The notes beneath the pieces are model-generated. The model had not been told where the DNA came from. It ran no database searches and saw only the letters and a program-made list of their open reading frames with translations. A stretch of 64,000 nt of DNA from Dietzia sp. B32 (GTDB lineage Bacteria > Actinomycetota > Actinomycetes > Mycobacteriales > Mycobacteriaceae), in NCBI RefSeq assembly GCF_024732245.1, contig NZ_CP093845.1, positions 1,364,001 through 1,428,000 of the forward strand, given 5' to 3'. The position numbers and the translations under genes were made by a program. Below are positions 28,509-36,851 of the stretch, piece by piece. Each line of letters starts with the position of its first letter. The stretch's first letter is position 1.

Positions 28509-29804
28509 CTAATCAACCCGGCGCACGTCGCCCAGATAGGCCAGCGCCGCCACCACCTGGGCGCGCGTCGCGGTGGGCAGGGTCGGATCCTCCAACGGCG
28601 CGAAATGCGGCGAGTGGTTGGCCGGGATCTCCTGACTCACCGCGCCGCGGGCCAGTGCGTCCCGGTAGCGGGCCGGGTCGACCGAACCCACGGTCCAGTA
28701 CGTGTACGGCACCCCGAACGCGTCCGGAATCAGCGAGAAATCCTCCGACGCCGTGACCCGGCTGGCCTCGTACACCGCGCGCGGCCCGAAGTGCTCGACG
28801 AACGCCTCGGTGACCGTGTCCGTGACCGCCGGATCATTGCTGGTGAGCGGGTACTGGTCGTAGTAGTGGAACTCCGGCTCGGCCGGGGCTCCGGCACCCG
28901 CGCACTCGGCGCGAACGATCCGCTCGATCGCCGCGATGACCTGCTCGCGCACCGTCAGATCGTAGGTGCGGATGTTGAGCAGCACTTCCGCCGAGGCCGG
29001 GATGATGTTGGCCTTGGCGCCGGCCGTGAGCGAGCCGACCGTGAGCACCGCGAACGTCCCCGGCTCAACCTCACGCGAGACGACGGTCTGCAAGCGCAGG
29101 ACAATCGACGACGCCAGGACGACCGGGTCCACCGCCGTGTGCGGCATCGAGCCGTGAGCGCCCCGTCCGTGGATGGTGATCTTGAGCGAGTCGCCAGCCG
29201 AGAGCACCGGGCCCGTCACCGTACCGATCGTGCCGGCCGCCGCAGGCATCACATGCTGACTCAGCGCCACGTCCGGCCGCGGGACCCGCTCAAGCAGGCC
29301 GCCATCGATCATCGCCCGGGCGCCGTCGGCCGTCTCCTCCCCCGGCTGGAACACCGCGATGTAGGTGCCCGACCAGGCGTCTCGGTGCTCGGCCAGGATG
29401 CGGGTGGCCCCCAGCAGCGCCGCCGCGTGCGCATCGTGGCCGCACGCATGCATGACGCCCGGTGTCTGGGAGGCATACTCCAGTCCCGTGTCCTCCTGGA
29501 TCGGCAGTGCGTCGATGTCGGCGCGTGCGAAGACGGTGGGGCCTTCGGCAGGTGGGGCGTCGGCGGCGGCGGGTCTCGTGCCGGCGGGGCCCGGGTTGCT
29601 GATGACCGACACGACGCCCGTCCCGCCGATGCGCTGGGACTCCAGGCCCAGCGCAGTGAGCTCCTGCTCGATCCGGTCCGCCGTCGCGTGCTCGGCCATG
29701 CTGAGCTCCGGGTGGCGGTGGAAGTGGCGGTAGAGGTCGCGAAGCCACGGAAGGTGGGTCGAGACGGCGGACTCGAGGGTGGCGGGACTTGCGATGGTGG
29801 GCAT
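28509..29804 (-). CDS. M20-family metallo-amidohydrolase (amino-acylase/HipO-like)
   Basis: 431 residues. Metal-site motifs are MHACGHDAHAAALLGA near residue 100 and FQPGEETADGARAMID near 145, with a C-terminal ASEDFSLIPDAFGVPY providing the last ligand region. The dimerisation insert (GRGAHGSMPHTAVDPV) is present. Such enzymes cleave N-acyl or hippurate-type amides of amino acids in the cytoplasm. ATG 29804 is preferred because GAGGAAGG precedes it. It converges on the hydrolase gene and ends beside repeat copy a. Confidence 0.88.
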   Translation of the reverse strand: MPTIASPATLESAVSTHLPWLRDLYRHFHRHPELSMAEHATADRIEQELTALGLESQRIGGTGVVSVISNPGPAGTRPAAADAPPAEGPTVFARADIDALPIQEDTGLEYASQTPGVMHACGHDAHAAALLGATRILAEHRDAWSGTYIAVFQPGEETADGARAMIDGGLLERVPRPDVALSQHVMPAAAGTIGTVTGPVLSAGDSLKITIHGRGAHGSMPHTAVDPVVLASSIVLRLQTVVSREVEPGTFAVLTVGSLTAGAKANIIPASAEVLLNIRTYDLTVREQVIAAIERIVRAECAGAGAPAEPEFHYYDQYPLTSNDPAVTDTVTEAFVEHFGPRAVYEASRVTASEDFSLIPDAFGVPYTYWTVGSVDPARYRDALARGAVSQEIPANHSPHFAPLEDPTLPTATRAQVVAALAYLGDVRRVD

Positions 29805-29936
29805 GACTACCACCTTCCTCCACTTCTCTCGATCGAGTCCTCCGAAATGCGTCTCGAGCGCCCCTGTTCGGTGACTACTATCGCGAGCAGATCCAATGAC
29901 TGTGCACGACGCTAACTTGAATAGTTCGGAGCTGTC

Positions 29937-30313
29937 TTGACCTCTGCTGTCGCCAATATCGCCGCCTGGACGTTCGTCGCAGAGTGTCCGATTCCCGACG
30001 ATATCGGGCCTCTGCTCGTTCAGGGTGAGCAGCCGATCGCTGCGTACAAGACATTCGCGACTCGGCGATCTTCACCACCAAGCGCCTCATCGTGCGGGAC
30101 GCGCAGGGACTGACAGGTAAGAAGGTCGAGATCTACTCTCTGCCATATAACGCGATCAACATGTGGTCGTCTGAGAACGCGGGGAGGATGCTCGACTTCA
30201 ACTCCGAGCTCGAACTGTGGACACGAGCCGGCCACATCAAGATCAACCTGAACCGGGGAGTCGACATCCGAAAGCTCGACCACCTCATCGCGCGTGTCGT
30301 CCTGAACGGGTAG
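29937..30313 (+). pseudogene. PH-domain (bPH) protein gene with a single frameshift
   Basis: From TTG 29937 the frame gives TSAVANIAAWTFVAECPIPD and LLVQGEQPIAAYKTF. One base is then missing near 30057, and the following frame gives DSAIFTTKRLIVRDAQGLTG and RAGHIKINLNRGVDIRKLDH to the stop at 30313. Together they form a complete bacterial PH domain of about 125 residues. A single lost base could be a recent mutation or a sequencing error. Confidence 0.7.
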
Positions 30314-30333
30314 CCCGTCGCTAGACGTTGCAG

Positions 30334-31374
30334 CTAGGCCGACTTCCTTGTCGGAGCCTTCTTCGCTGCACTCTTCTTAGCCGTCGACTTCGTGGCCGTC
30401 GACTTTTTCGCCGGCTCCTTCTTTGCCGCTGCCTTCTTGGCAGGAGCCTTCTTCGCCGCGGTCTTCTTGGCCGGGGTCTTCTTCGCCGGGGCCTTCTTCG
30501 CCGAGCTCGAACTGCTCTTCTTGGCCGACGACCTCTTCGCGGAACCGGAGTCCTCGTCGTCGTCATCATCGGAGCTGGCGTCGGTGTCGCCGCCGCGGTC
30601 CTTCACGCTCGCGCGCAGGGCGGCGAGCAGGTCGGCGACCTCGTCGTCACCGTCATCGTCGCCCGAGGTGTCCTTCTCCTCGACCGTGAACGCCTCTCCC
30701 CCGGCCGCCTTGGCCTCGATGAGCTCCTTGAGCTGATTCTGGTAGTCGTCCTCGTACTTCTCCGGCTCGAAATCCGCCGCCATCGTCTCGATGAGCGAGG
30801 CCGCCATCTTTACCTCCTGCGGCCGGACCTTTGCCTCCTTGTCCAGGCCCTCCAGGATCGCCGGGCGGATCTCATCCGGCCACAGCAACGTCTGCAGCAT
30901 GAGGATGTCCTTGTACACCCGCAGCGCACACAGCCGAGTGCGATTGCGCAGCGTGAACGTGCAGATCGCCAACCGGTCCGTCGACTGCAACGCCTCCCGC
31001 ATCAACACGTACGCGCGGTTCGACCGCGACGCCGGCTCCAGGAAGTAGGCGCTGTCGAAGGCCACCGGATCCACCTGGTCGGCCGGGACGAATTCCGTCA
31101 CCTCGATCTCGTGGGACTGCTCCACCGGCAGGCTCGCCAGGTCCTCCTTGGTCAGGATGACCATCTCGCCGTCCTCCGACTCGTACGCCTTGGCGATGTC
31201 GGAGAACTCGACCTCCTCACCGTTGTCGTCCCGCACCTTCTTGTAGCGGATGCGCACGCCGTCCTTCTTATCGACCTGCCGCGCATGCAGATCGTGGTCC
31301 TCCGTCGCCGAATACACCTTGACCGGCACATTCACCAGACCAAAGGAGACCTCGCCCTTCCAGATGGATCGCAT
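30334..31374 (-). CDS. ku: Non-homologous end-joining protein Ku
   Basis: 346 residues. The Ku core begins MRSIWKGEVSFGLVNVPVKV and contains RIRYKKVRDDNGEEVEFSDI and LRVYKDILMLQTLLWPDEIR. From about residue 255 it carries a long Lys/Ala/Ser/Thr-rich tail (repeated AKK, APAKK units) of the kind that binds DNA in actinobacterial Ku proteins. It works as a homodimer on DNA ends and recruits LigD, which is encoded about 5.5 kb away at 36852. It is divergent from the TauE-like gene, with only about 70 bases between starts. Confidence 0.95.
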   Translation of the reverse strand: MRSIWKGEVSFGLVNVPVKVYSATEDHDLHARQVDKKDGVRIRYKKVRDDNGEEVEFSDIAKAYESEDGEMVILTKEDLASLPVEQSHEIEVTEFVPADQVDPVAFDSAYFLEPASRSNRAYVLMREALQSTDRLAICTFTLRNRTRLCALRVYKDILMLQTLLWPDEIRPAILEGLDKEAKVRPQEVKMAASLIETMAADFEPEKYEDDYQNQLKELIEAKAAGGEAFTVEEKDTSGDDDGDDEVADLLAALRASVKDRGGDTDASSDDDDDEDSGSAKRSSAKKSSSSSAKKAPAKKTPAKKTAAKKAPAKKAAAKKEPAKKSTATKSTAKKSAAKKAPTRKSA

Positions 31375-31446
31375 ATAGGGAGTATGCGATATCGGGGCGT
31401 GTGGCGCCGCCGGTCGCAGGCAGGCGCACCTGGAATGCTGTGGTGC

Positions 31447-32214
31447 ATGCCCGCCGACGTCGGTCCCCTCCTCCTGCTGATCGCGGCGGCGTCCGTCATC
31501 CTGGGCACGGTCCTGCAGCGGGTCAGCGGGATGGGCGTCGGGCTCGTGGTCTCGCCGACATTAGCGCTGCTCCTGGGGCCCGTCGCCGGGGTGCTGCTGA
31601 CCAACCTCACTACCACCGTCTCCGCGGCCCTCATCGCGATCACGCTGTGGCGCGACATCGACTGGCGGCGGTATCTCCACCTGGCACCGCTGATCGTCGT
31701 GGGGTCCGTGCCCGGCGCCCTCCTCGTGGGCGCTGCCGACCGCGCCTGGCTGGAGGTCATCATCGGGGTGGCCCTGCTCGGCACGCTGCTCACCACGGCC
31801 CTCGTGCGGATCCCGCCGGTCAGCGGCCCCGTCCCGGCCTCGGTGGCCGGCACCGCCGGAGGATTCCTCAACACCGCCGTGGGCGTGGCCGCGCCCGCGA
31901 TGCTCGTCTACGCGCAGGCGACCAACTGGAACCAGCGGTCCTTCGCCGCCACCCTGCAACCGATCTTCTGCACCATGGGCGCGGTCTCGGTGCTGACCAA
32001 AGTCGGCCTCGGAGCGGCGCCGCTGTCCGCGCTGCCGCCCGCGGGGGTCATCGCGCTGATCCTCGCGATGGTGCCGATCGGCATCGTGGTCGGCGGGCGG
32101 GTGGCCCGGCGGGTCTCCGCCGAGGCGGGTCGCCGGGTCGCCGTCGTCGTGGTCGCCACCGGCGCACTGATGCTCCTGGGGCGCGGTCTCGCCGGCGTGA
32201 CCGGGGTGTTGTGA
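31447..32214 (+). CDS. TauE/SafE-family membrane permease
   Basis: 255 residues with about seven to eight membrane spans (e.g. PLLLLIAAASVILGTVLQRV, PPAGVIALILAMVPIGIVVG). The duplicated family pattern GVLLTNLTTTVSAAL ... GFLNTAVGVAAPAMLVYA is clear. Family members export sulfite or sulfonates or other small anions; the substrate here is unknown. ATG 31447 is selected (31435 is an alternative); the frame is open far upstream only because it runs antisense to Ku. Confidence 0.85.
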   Translation: MPADVGPLLLLIAAASVILGTVLQRVSGMGVGLVVSPTLALLLGPVAGVLLTNLTTTVSAALIAITLWRDIDWRRYLHLAPLIVVGSVPGALLVGAADRAWLEVIIGVALLGTLLTTALVRIPPVSGPVPASVAGTAGGFLNTAVGVAAPAMLVYAQATNWNQRSFAATLQPIFCTMGAVSVLTKVGLGAAPLSALPPAGVIALILAMVPIGIVVGGRVARRVSAEAGRRVAVVVVATGALMLLGRGLAGVTGVL

Positions 32215-32525
32215 AACCTCATCCCCGGAGGGAATCGGCGAGCCGGGCTGCGGAACTCGGTCGGGTACCTGACGTCGTCGTCGTCATCACTCCCCCACCT
32301 AAGCGCCCCGCCGCCCCCGAAAGGACCGGATACACCTTCACCGGCTGGTACACCTCCCCCGACGGCGGCGAGCCCCTCGACCCCGAGACCCCGCTCACCG
32401 AAGACCTCACCGTCCACGCCGGGTGGCGACCGGACAGCGTGCCGGCCACCCCCGTCACCCCGGCATCGGGCTCCCTGTCTGGCGGCAGCCTCGAGATGCT
32501 CATCGCGGTCGCCCGTCAGGGCTGA
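32211..32525 (+). CDS. Small protein with a Listeria-Bacteroides (InlB B) repeat
   Basis: A GTG start shares bases with the permease TGA (GTGA), giving 104 residues. The middle part GYTFTGWYTSPDGGEPLDPE with the following TPLTEDLTVHAGW is a textbook InlB B-repeat/Flg_new unit, usually found on surface proteins. No signal peptide or anchor is present, which is odd. The first third contains VPDVVVVITPPPK, encoded by a GTC run like the intergenic repeats. It may be a real coupled protein or a displaced domain piece. Confidence 0.5.
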   Translation: MKPHPRRESASRAAELGRVPDVVVVITPPPKRPAAPERTGYTFTGWYTSPDGGEPLDPETPLTEDLTVHAGWRPDSVPATPVTPASGSLSGGSLEMLIAVARQG

Positions 32526-32529
32526 CCGG

Positions 32530-32979
32530 TCACCACCTGTAGTCGAGGAACTTGCCGTCGAGCGTGATGACCACCCGGTCGCCGTCCGGGTCCGGCCGGC
32601 GGCGGAAGTCCACCTGGAAGTTGATGGCGCTCATGATGCCGTCGCCGAACTCCTCGTGAATGAGCGACTTGAGGGCCGGGCCGTACACCGACAGCGCCTC
32701 GGAGAGCCGGTAGATGGTCGGGTCGGCCATGTCCTCGGCCGGCGTGCCGCGGCTGGGCTGCAGCGCCAGGCTCTCGGCCACGTCCTCGCCCAGGCCGAGC
32801 AGCTCGCACACCGACCGCGCCTGCTCGGCCGTCATCGGGTGCTGGCCGAGCAGCGCCGCGGTGGTCCACACCAGCGGAGCGTTGAGGTGTTCGGCCAGCT
32901 CGGCCCACGTGCGGCCCTGGCGGATGCGGGCGGAGTCGACGTGCGCGGCGGCGTCGCGCTTGGACATGATCGGGGTCAT
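32530..32979 (-). CDS. cynS: Cyanate hydratase (cyanase)
   Basis: 149 residues, close to the usual 150-156. An N-terminal HTH-like domain (TWAELAEHLNAPLVWTTAAL) is followed by the catalytic C-terminal domain TIYRLSEALSVYGPALKSLI and EFGDGIMSAINFQVDF. The conserved Arg, Glu and Ser of cyanase are all in place (YRLSE, GIMSAIN). The enzyme turns cyanate and bicarbonate into carbamate/ammonia and CO2 as a decamer. AGGAGG lies just upstream of ATG 32979. It is the second gene after the formate/nitrite-type transporter. Confidence 0.95.
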   Translation of the reverse strand: MTPIMSKRDAAAHVDSARIRQGRTWAELAEHLNAPLVWTTAALLGQHPMTAEQARSVCELLGLGEDVAESLALQPSRGTPAEDMADPTIYRLSEALSVYGPALKSLIHEEFGDGIMSAINFQVDFRRRPDPDGDRVVITLDGKFLDYRW

Positions 32980-33056
32980 CGGAGGTCCTCCTGGTGGGTG
33001 GGACGGCAGTGAGGTGGGGTGGCGGTGAGGGGCGGTCGCGGTGACGTGCGGGCGCG

Positions 33057-33914
33057 TCAGGCCGGGGCGCCGGCGGGTTCCACGTCGGCCTGGGCGGGCT
33101 CGGCCTGCAGCGGCCGCCGCGCCTTGGTACGGGCGTGGGTGACGTAGAGGGTCAGGCCCACGAAGAGCAGTCCACCGACCAGGTTCCCGGCGACCGTCGG
33201 GATCTCGTTCCACACCAGGTAGTCACCCAGTGAGAACTCGCCTCCGAGCATGAGTCCGGTCGGGAACAGGAACATGTTGACCACCGAGTGCTCGAACCCC
33301 ATGTAGAAGAACAGCATCACCGGCATCCACATGGTCAGCGCCTTGCCACTCACGCTGGTCGACATCATCGCGGCCACCACGCCGGTGGAGACCATCCAGT
33401 TGCACAGCACGCCACGGAAGAACAGGGTCAGCATCCCGGCCGCACCGTGCTCGGCGTAGCCCAGGGTCCGGGCTTCACCGATCTCCCCGAGCCGCTGGCC
33501 CACCGCGTCGGGTGCGACGTTGAAGCCGTAGGTGGTGATGAACGCGATGAGGAATGCCACGGTGAGGGCGCCCGCGAAATTGCCGACGAAGACCAGGCCC
33601 CAGTTCCGCAACATCCCGCCGACCGTCACTCCCCGGCGCTTGTCGAGCAGCGCCAGCGGCACGAGTGTGAACACCCCGGTCAGCAGGTCGAAGCCGAGCA
33701 GGTACAGCAGGATGAAGCCGACCGGGAAGAGCACCGCCCCGAGCAGCGCGCTGCCGGTCTGCACGGTGACCGTGACGGCGAACGCCGCGGCCAACGCCAG
33801 GATCGCGCCGGCCATGAAGCCGCGGATCAGGGTGTCGCGGGTGGACATGTGGACCTTCTTGGCCCCGGCCTCGATCATCGCCCGGGTGAAGTCTTTGGGT
33901 TCGACGTAAGACAC
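33057..33914 (-). CDS. Formate/nitrite transporter (FNT) family channel
   Basis: 285 residues from GTG 33914 (GGAGGAG upstream; the longer frame looks non-coding). Six membrane spans and the FNT signatures are present: FRGVLCNWMVSTGVVAAM and FFYMGFEHSVVNMFLFPTGL, with the central-pore His. FNT proteins pass small monovalent acids or anions. With cynS only 77 bases downstream in the same direction, uptake of cyanate or export of a product is a reasonable inference. Confidence 0.88.
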   Translation of the reverse strand: MSYVEPKDFTRAMIEAGAKKVHMSTRDTLIRGFMAGAILALAAAFAVTVTVQTGSALLGAVLFPVGFILLYLLGFDLLTGVFTLVPLALLDKRRGVTVGGMLRNWGLVFVGNFAGALTVAFLIAFITTYGFNVAPDAVGQRLGEIGEARTLGYAEHGAAGMLTLFFRGVLCNWMVSTGVVAAMMSTSVSGKALTMWMPVMLFFYMGFEHSVVNMFLFPTGLMLGGEFSLGDYLVWNEIPTVAGNLVGGLLFVGLTLYVTHARTKARRPLQAEPAQADVEPAGAPA

Positions 33915-34241
33915 TTCGGTCTCCTCCAGCTCTGCGGTGCTGCTCGGATGAGCTGCCACTGAGTCTGGCGTGGCCGTGTGACGTGATCGTTTCGTGGGGA
34001 GAGCGGGTGGTAACCGAGGGCTCACCGGGCTGGAGAGTGGCGGTGAGGGTGTGAGGCGAGGTTGATGGGTGGCGGACCGACTCCCCTCGCGACACGCGAG
34101 GCGTTTGGACACGCATTCACCTGCTGTGACCGGATCGGCGAGACCCCGCTACTGCACCTAGGCTGTTGCGATTCGCCGGGTCCGCGACCCGACTTGTACC
34201 TATGTGAATGAGAACCACATCGTCACAGTAAAGTCCTTTTC
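33915..34241. other. Intergenic promoter region, nothing specific recognised
   Basis: About 330 bases between the divergent FNT channel and the DUF4352-like gene. It must contain the promoters of both. No convincing operator or riboswitch was identified. Confidence 0.4.
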
Positions 34242-34838
34242 ATGCCTTCTCCCGCCCCTCGTCGCGCAGGCCTCACTGCGAGCACTGCATATGTCCTCAT
34301 CGGCGCGCTCCTGGTTGTTGTCGTCTTACTCGCGGTCATCGTCGCCCTGTTGGTGACCAGAGGTTCCGGTAGCGCCACCTCTGGCAGGGGCGACATGACG
34401 GGCAACAGTGCGGCTCCGGGGTCGGGGCCAAATTACGTCGGCAAGCGCCCCTCTGACATTGGCGCCTACTTCGGAGACACCGTTTCGTTCAATGGCATCG
34501 AGGTGACCGCCTCGCCATTCGAGTTCAACCCATCAGAAAGCTGGTATTCGCGGAACGCCTATTGCACAACAGTCACGGTCGCGAACAACTCAAGCGAGCC
34601 TTTCGAAGTCGGCCCGTCCGACTTCGCCAATCACTCGGACATCGGCAAGAGCAAGACCCCCAACGAATTGAACGAGATTGATCGCCTCGAGGACCAGCTG
34701 GTTCCTGTCGGCGGAAGCACTCTGGGGTCACTGTGTTACGCGGTGACGTCCGTCAACGACGGCCACGACGACCCGGACTTCATCTATGAAGGTGTGGGCC
34801 TTGGAGGAACCCGGATCGGCTGGACATCAGGCGCTTAG
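34242..34838 (+). CDS. Membrane-anchored protein, DUF4352-like
   Basis: 198 residues. An N-terminal anchor (AYVLIGALLVVVVLLAVIVA) is followed by a Gly/Ser-rich linker and an extracytoplasmic beta-sandwich-like domain (ASPFEFNPSESWYSRNAYCT, TVTVANNSSEPFEVGPSDFA, LGSLCYAVTSVNDGH) resembling the DUF4352 (telokin-like) group. Two Cys residues may form a disulfide. Function unknown; many relatives are lipoproteins or secreted envelope proteins. Confidence 0.65.
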   Translation: MPSPAPRRAGLTASTAYVLIGALLVVVVLLAVIVALLVTRGSGSATSGRGDMTGNSAAPGSGPNYVGKRPSDIGAYFGDTVSFNGIEVTASPFEFNPSESWYSRNAYCTTVTVANNSSEPFEVGPSDFANHSDIGKSKTPNELNEIDRLEDQLVPVGGSTLGSLCYAVTSVNDGHDDPDFIYEGVGLGGTRIGWTSGA

Positions 34839-35170
34839 TCCATCCATATAGTCGGAACTCGCACCCGCGCGATCACTGCTGGGCGGACGTAGTGGCCTGA
34901 GCCCAGGCCTCACCGACGCCAACTCGTTCTTCGATACGAGCCTCGACCACGCCGGCACGGGAATCCGTTCCTGGGCGGCTGAAGTCGTTGTCGTCGTCGT
35001 ATTAACCACCGTGACCCCCCGCCGAGGGGTCAGCGGCTGCGCCACCTCCACCGATCGGCCACGGTTGTTCCGAACTGGTGGATGGCTACCATGCGAACAA
35101 CCAGTGACTCGTGTCAACAACCAAGCGGAGCGGCCCCGAACTTCTGCCGGCTCCGCGGGAAAGAGAAGCA
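34839..35170. other. Intergenic region with a GTC-run element (copy c, degenerate)
   Basis: 330 bases without a gene. The stretch 34951-35001 (GCCGGCACGGGAATCCGTTCC, about 15 bases, then GTCGTTGTCGTCGTCG) resembles the intergenic GTC elements, though its GGTTCGGC part is poor. An inverted pair (CCCCGCCGAGGGG, 35016-35028) follows. Confidence 0.4.
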
Positions 35171-36136
35171 GTGAGCGATGCATCCGGATCCGTCCGCGCC
35201 GTCGGAGTGACGACCTACGGGGGCCCAGACGCTCTGCAGGTCGTTGACATCCCAGCTCAGGAGCTCGGGCCGACCGAGGTCCGCGTGCGGGTCACGGCCG
35301 CCACCATCAACCCCACCGACACCTACACGCGCAACGGTTCCCGTTCGAAGACCGGAACCCCGCGCGGAGCTGCGGACGTCCCGGGCATGGACATCGCGGG
35401 AACGCTCGTCGAGATCGGCGAGGACGCCACGACCTCCCTGTCGGTCGGCGACCGGGTCATGGGGATCGTGGTGCCCCGCGACGAGCACGGAGCGTATCGC
35501 GAGGACATCGTCCTCCCCGCGAAGTCGATCGCCGGCGCACCCCGCGATACCGACGACGTCGCCGCGTCGACCCTTCCGATGAACGGCCTCACCGCCCGGC
35601 GCGCTCTCGACCTCCTCGATCTCCAGCCCGGACAGACTCTTGCGGTCACCGGAGCGGCCGGCTCGACCGGCGGATACGTCATCCAGCTGGCCAAGCACGA
35701 CGGCCTCGTCGTGGTCGCCGACGCGTCCGAGGCGGACGAAGCCCTCGTCCGGTCGCTCGGCGCCGATCAGATCGTCCGACGCGGCGAGGGCGTCGCCGAC
35801 CGCATCCTCGAGCTCTACCCCGACGGCGTCGACGGCCTCTTCGACGGCGCCGTCCAGGACGCGGCCGTGCTCCCCGCGGTCAAGACCGGCGGCGGAGTCG
35901 CGACGGTCCGGTGGTACCAGGGCGACGGCAAGCGCGACCTGAAGGTCCACGCCGTGAGCGTGGCGGATATGGCCAAGGAGCAGGGCAAACTCGACGAGCT
36001 TCGGCAGCTGGCGGAAGACGGCGTGGTCACTCTCCGGGTTGCGGACAGCTACGCGCCCGAGGATGCGTGGCGCGCCCACGAACGACTCGAAGCCGGCGGC
36101 ACGCGCGGACGGCTGGTCATCGACTTCACGAGGTGA
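35171..36136 (+). CDS. MDR-family NADPH:quinone reductase-like oxidoreductase
   Basis: 321 residues from GTG 35171 (GGGAAAGAGAAG upstream). A GroES-like N-terminal half (GGPDALQVVDIPAQELGPTE) is followed by the nucleotide-binding half TLAVTGAAGSTGGYVIQLAK. No catalytic zinc ligands are seen, so it belongs to the zinc-independent quinone oxidoreductase branch of medium-chain dehydrogenases. Substrate unknown. Confidence 0.87.
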   Translation: MSDASGSVRAVGVTTYGGPDALQVVDIPAQELGPTEVRVRVTAATINPTDTYTRNGSRSKTGTPRGAADVPGMDIAGTLVEIGEDATTSLSVGDRVMGIVVPRDEHGAYREDIVLPAKSIAGAPRDTDDVAASTLPMNGLTARRALDLLDLQPGQTLAVTGAAGSTGGYVIQLAKHDGLVVVADASEADEALVRSLGADQIVRRGEGVADRILELYPDGVDGLFDGAVQDAAVLPAVKTGGGVATVRWYQGDGKRDLKVHAVSVADMAKEQGKLDELRQLAEDGVVTLRVADSYAPEDAWRAHERLEAGGTRGRLVIDFTR

Positions 36137-36215
36137 GGCACGGGCAGGTGGCCCCGCGGATCGGTGATGTGCACCGCGCCGCGGGCTTGTTCATCCCGAG
36201 GGACACAATGGAGCC

Positions 36216-36773
36216 ATGGCTTCTCCTGAACAGCGCGCACAGTTCGAGCGTTTCGCGCCGCTCCTGGTCCGCGAGGGCGTCGATGTGCGAACCGCGTCCG
36301 TCGCCGACCTCGAGGCCGGGATGGAACGCGCACAGCAGCGCCACAAGTCCGCCGTCGAGCAGGTCCGGGCCGTTCTGGACGCCCACGCGCGGGGCGACAC
36401 CTCTGCCGCCGGCGAGCTCCTCGAGGTCCTGGAGATGACTGCCGATGCCTCTCCCCCGCCGATCCCCGACGCCCTGACCGTGGCCTCCCGCTTCGCCCAG
36501 CTCGCCCAGTCGGTGGCGCCGGAGCTGCCCGCCGCCGTCATCGCCAAGGTCCGCGACAGCGCACGGCTGCCTGACGCCCCAGACGGCATGGCGGACCTGT
36601 GCGATGCGGTCCTGCTGGACTGCGACGCCGCCTCCGGAATGCGCACCGTGATCGGCGAGCACGGGCCGGCGTCCGGCCTCTACGCGGCCGCGGCCATGAC
36701 CAGCGCGGTGTTCGGCCTGTGGTCGAAGCACTCGGGGCAGTCGATGGACGAGCTCATCGGTAGCCACGCCTGA
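36216..36773 (+). CDS. Hypothetical helical protein (185 aa)
   Basis: Mostly alpha-helical and acidic by composition (ERFAPLLVREGVDVRTASVA, LEAGMERAQQRHKSAVEQVR), with no signal peptide, membrane span or known motif. GGAG precedes the ATG. It lies between the oxidoreductase and ligD in the same direction. No function can be assigned. Confidence 0.6.
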   Translation: MASPEQRAQFERFAPLLVREGVDVRTASVADLEAGMERAQQRHKSAVEQVRAVLDAHARGDTSAAGELLEVLEMTADASPPPIPDALTVASRFAQLAQSVAPELPAAVIAKVRDSARLPDAPDGMADLCDAVLLDCDAASGMRTVIGEHGPASGLYAAAAMTSAVFGLWSKHSGQSMDELIGSHA

Positions 36774-36851
36774 CCGGAGGCCCTGCACGGCGACGGCGAT
36801 TCAGCTACTGAGCCGGTCGCCAGTGTCCGACACAAGTGCCAGAGTGGACCC

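Noticed and set aside
28473-29915. 480-codon plus-strand frame opposite the M20 amidohydrolase
   Set aside because: Arg/Gly-rich shadow of a well-supported minus-strand enzyme.
30328-31446. Long + strand open frame across the Ku gene
   Set aside because: It is the antisense of Ku; low-complexity Leu/Arg text arises from the Lys/Ala tail. Only the part from 31447 is a gene.
33914-34112. N-terminal extension of the FNT channel to 34112
   Set aside because: The extension is Ser/Pro/Arg-rich without family similarity, and GTG 33914 has a good ribosome site and the expected FNT start.
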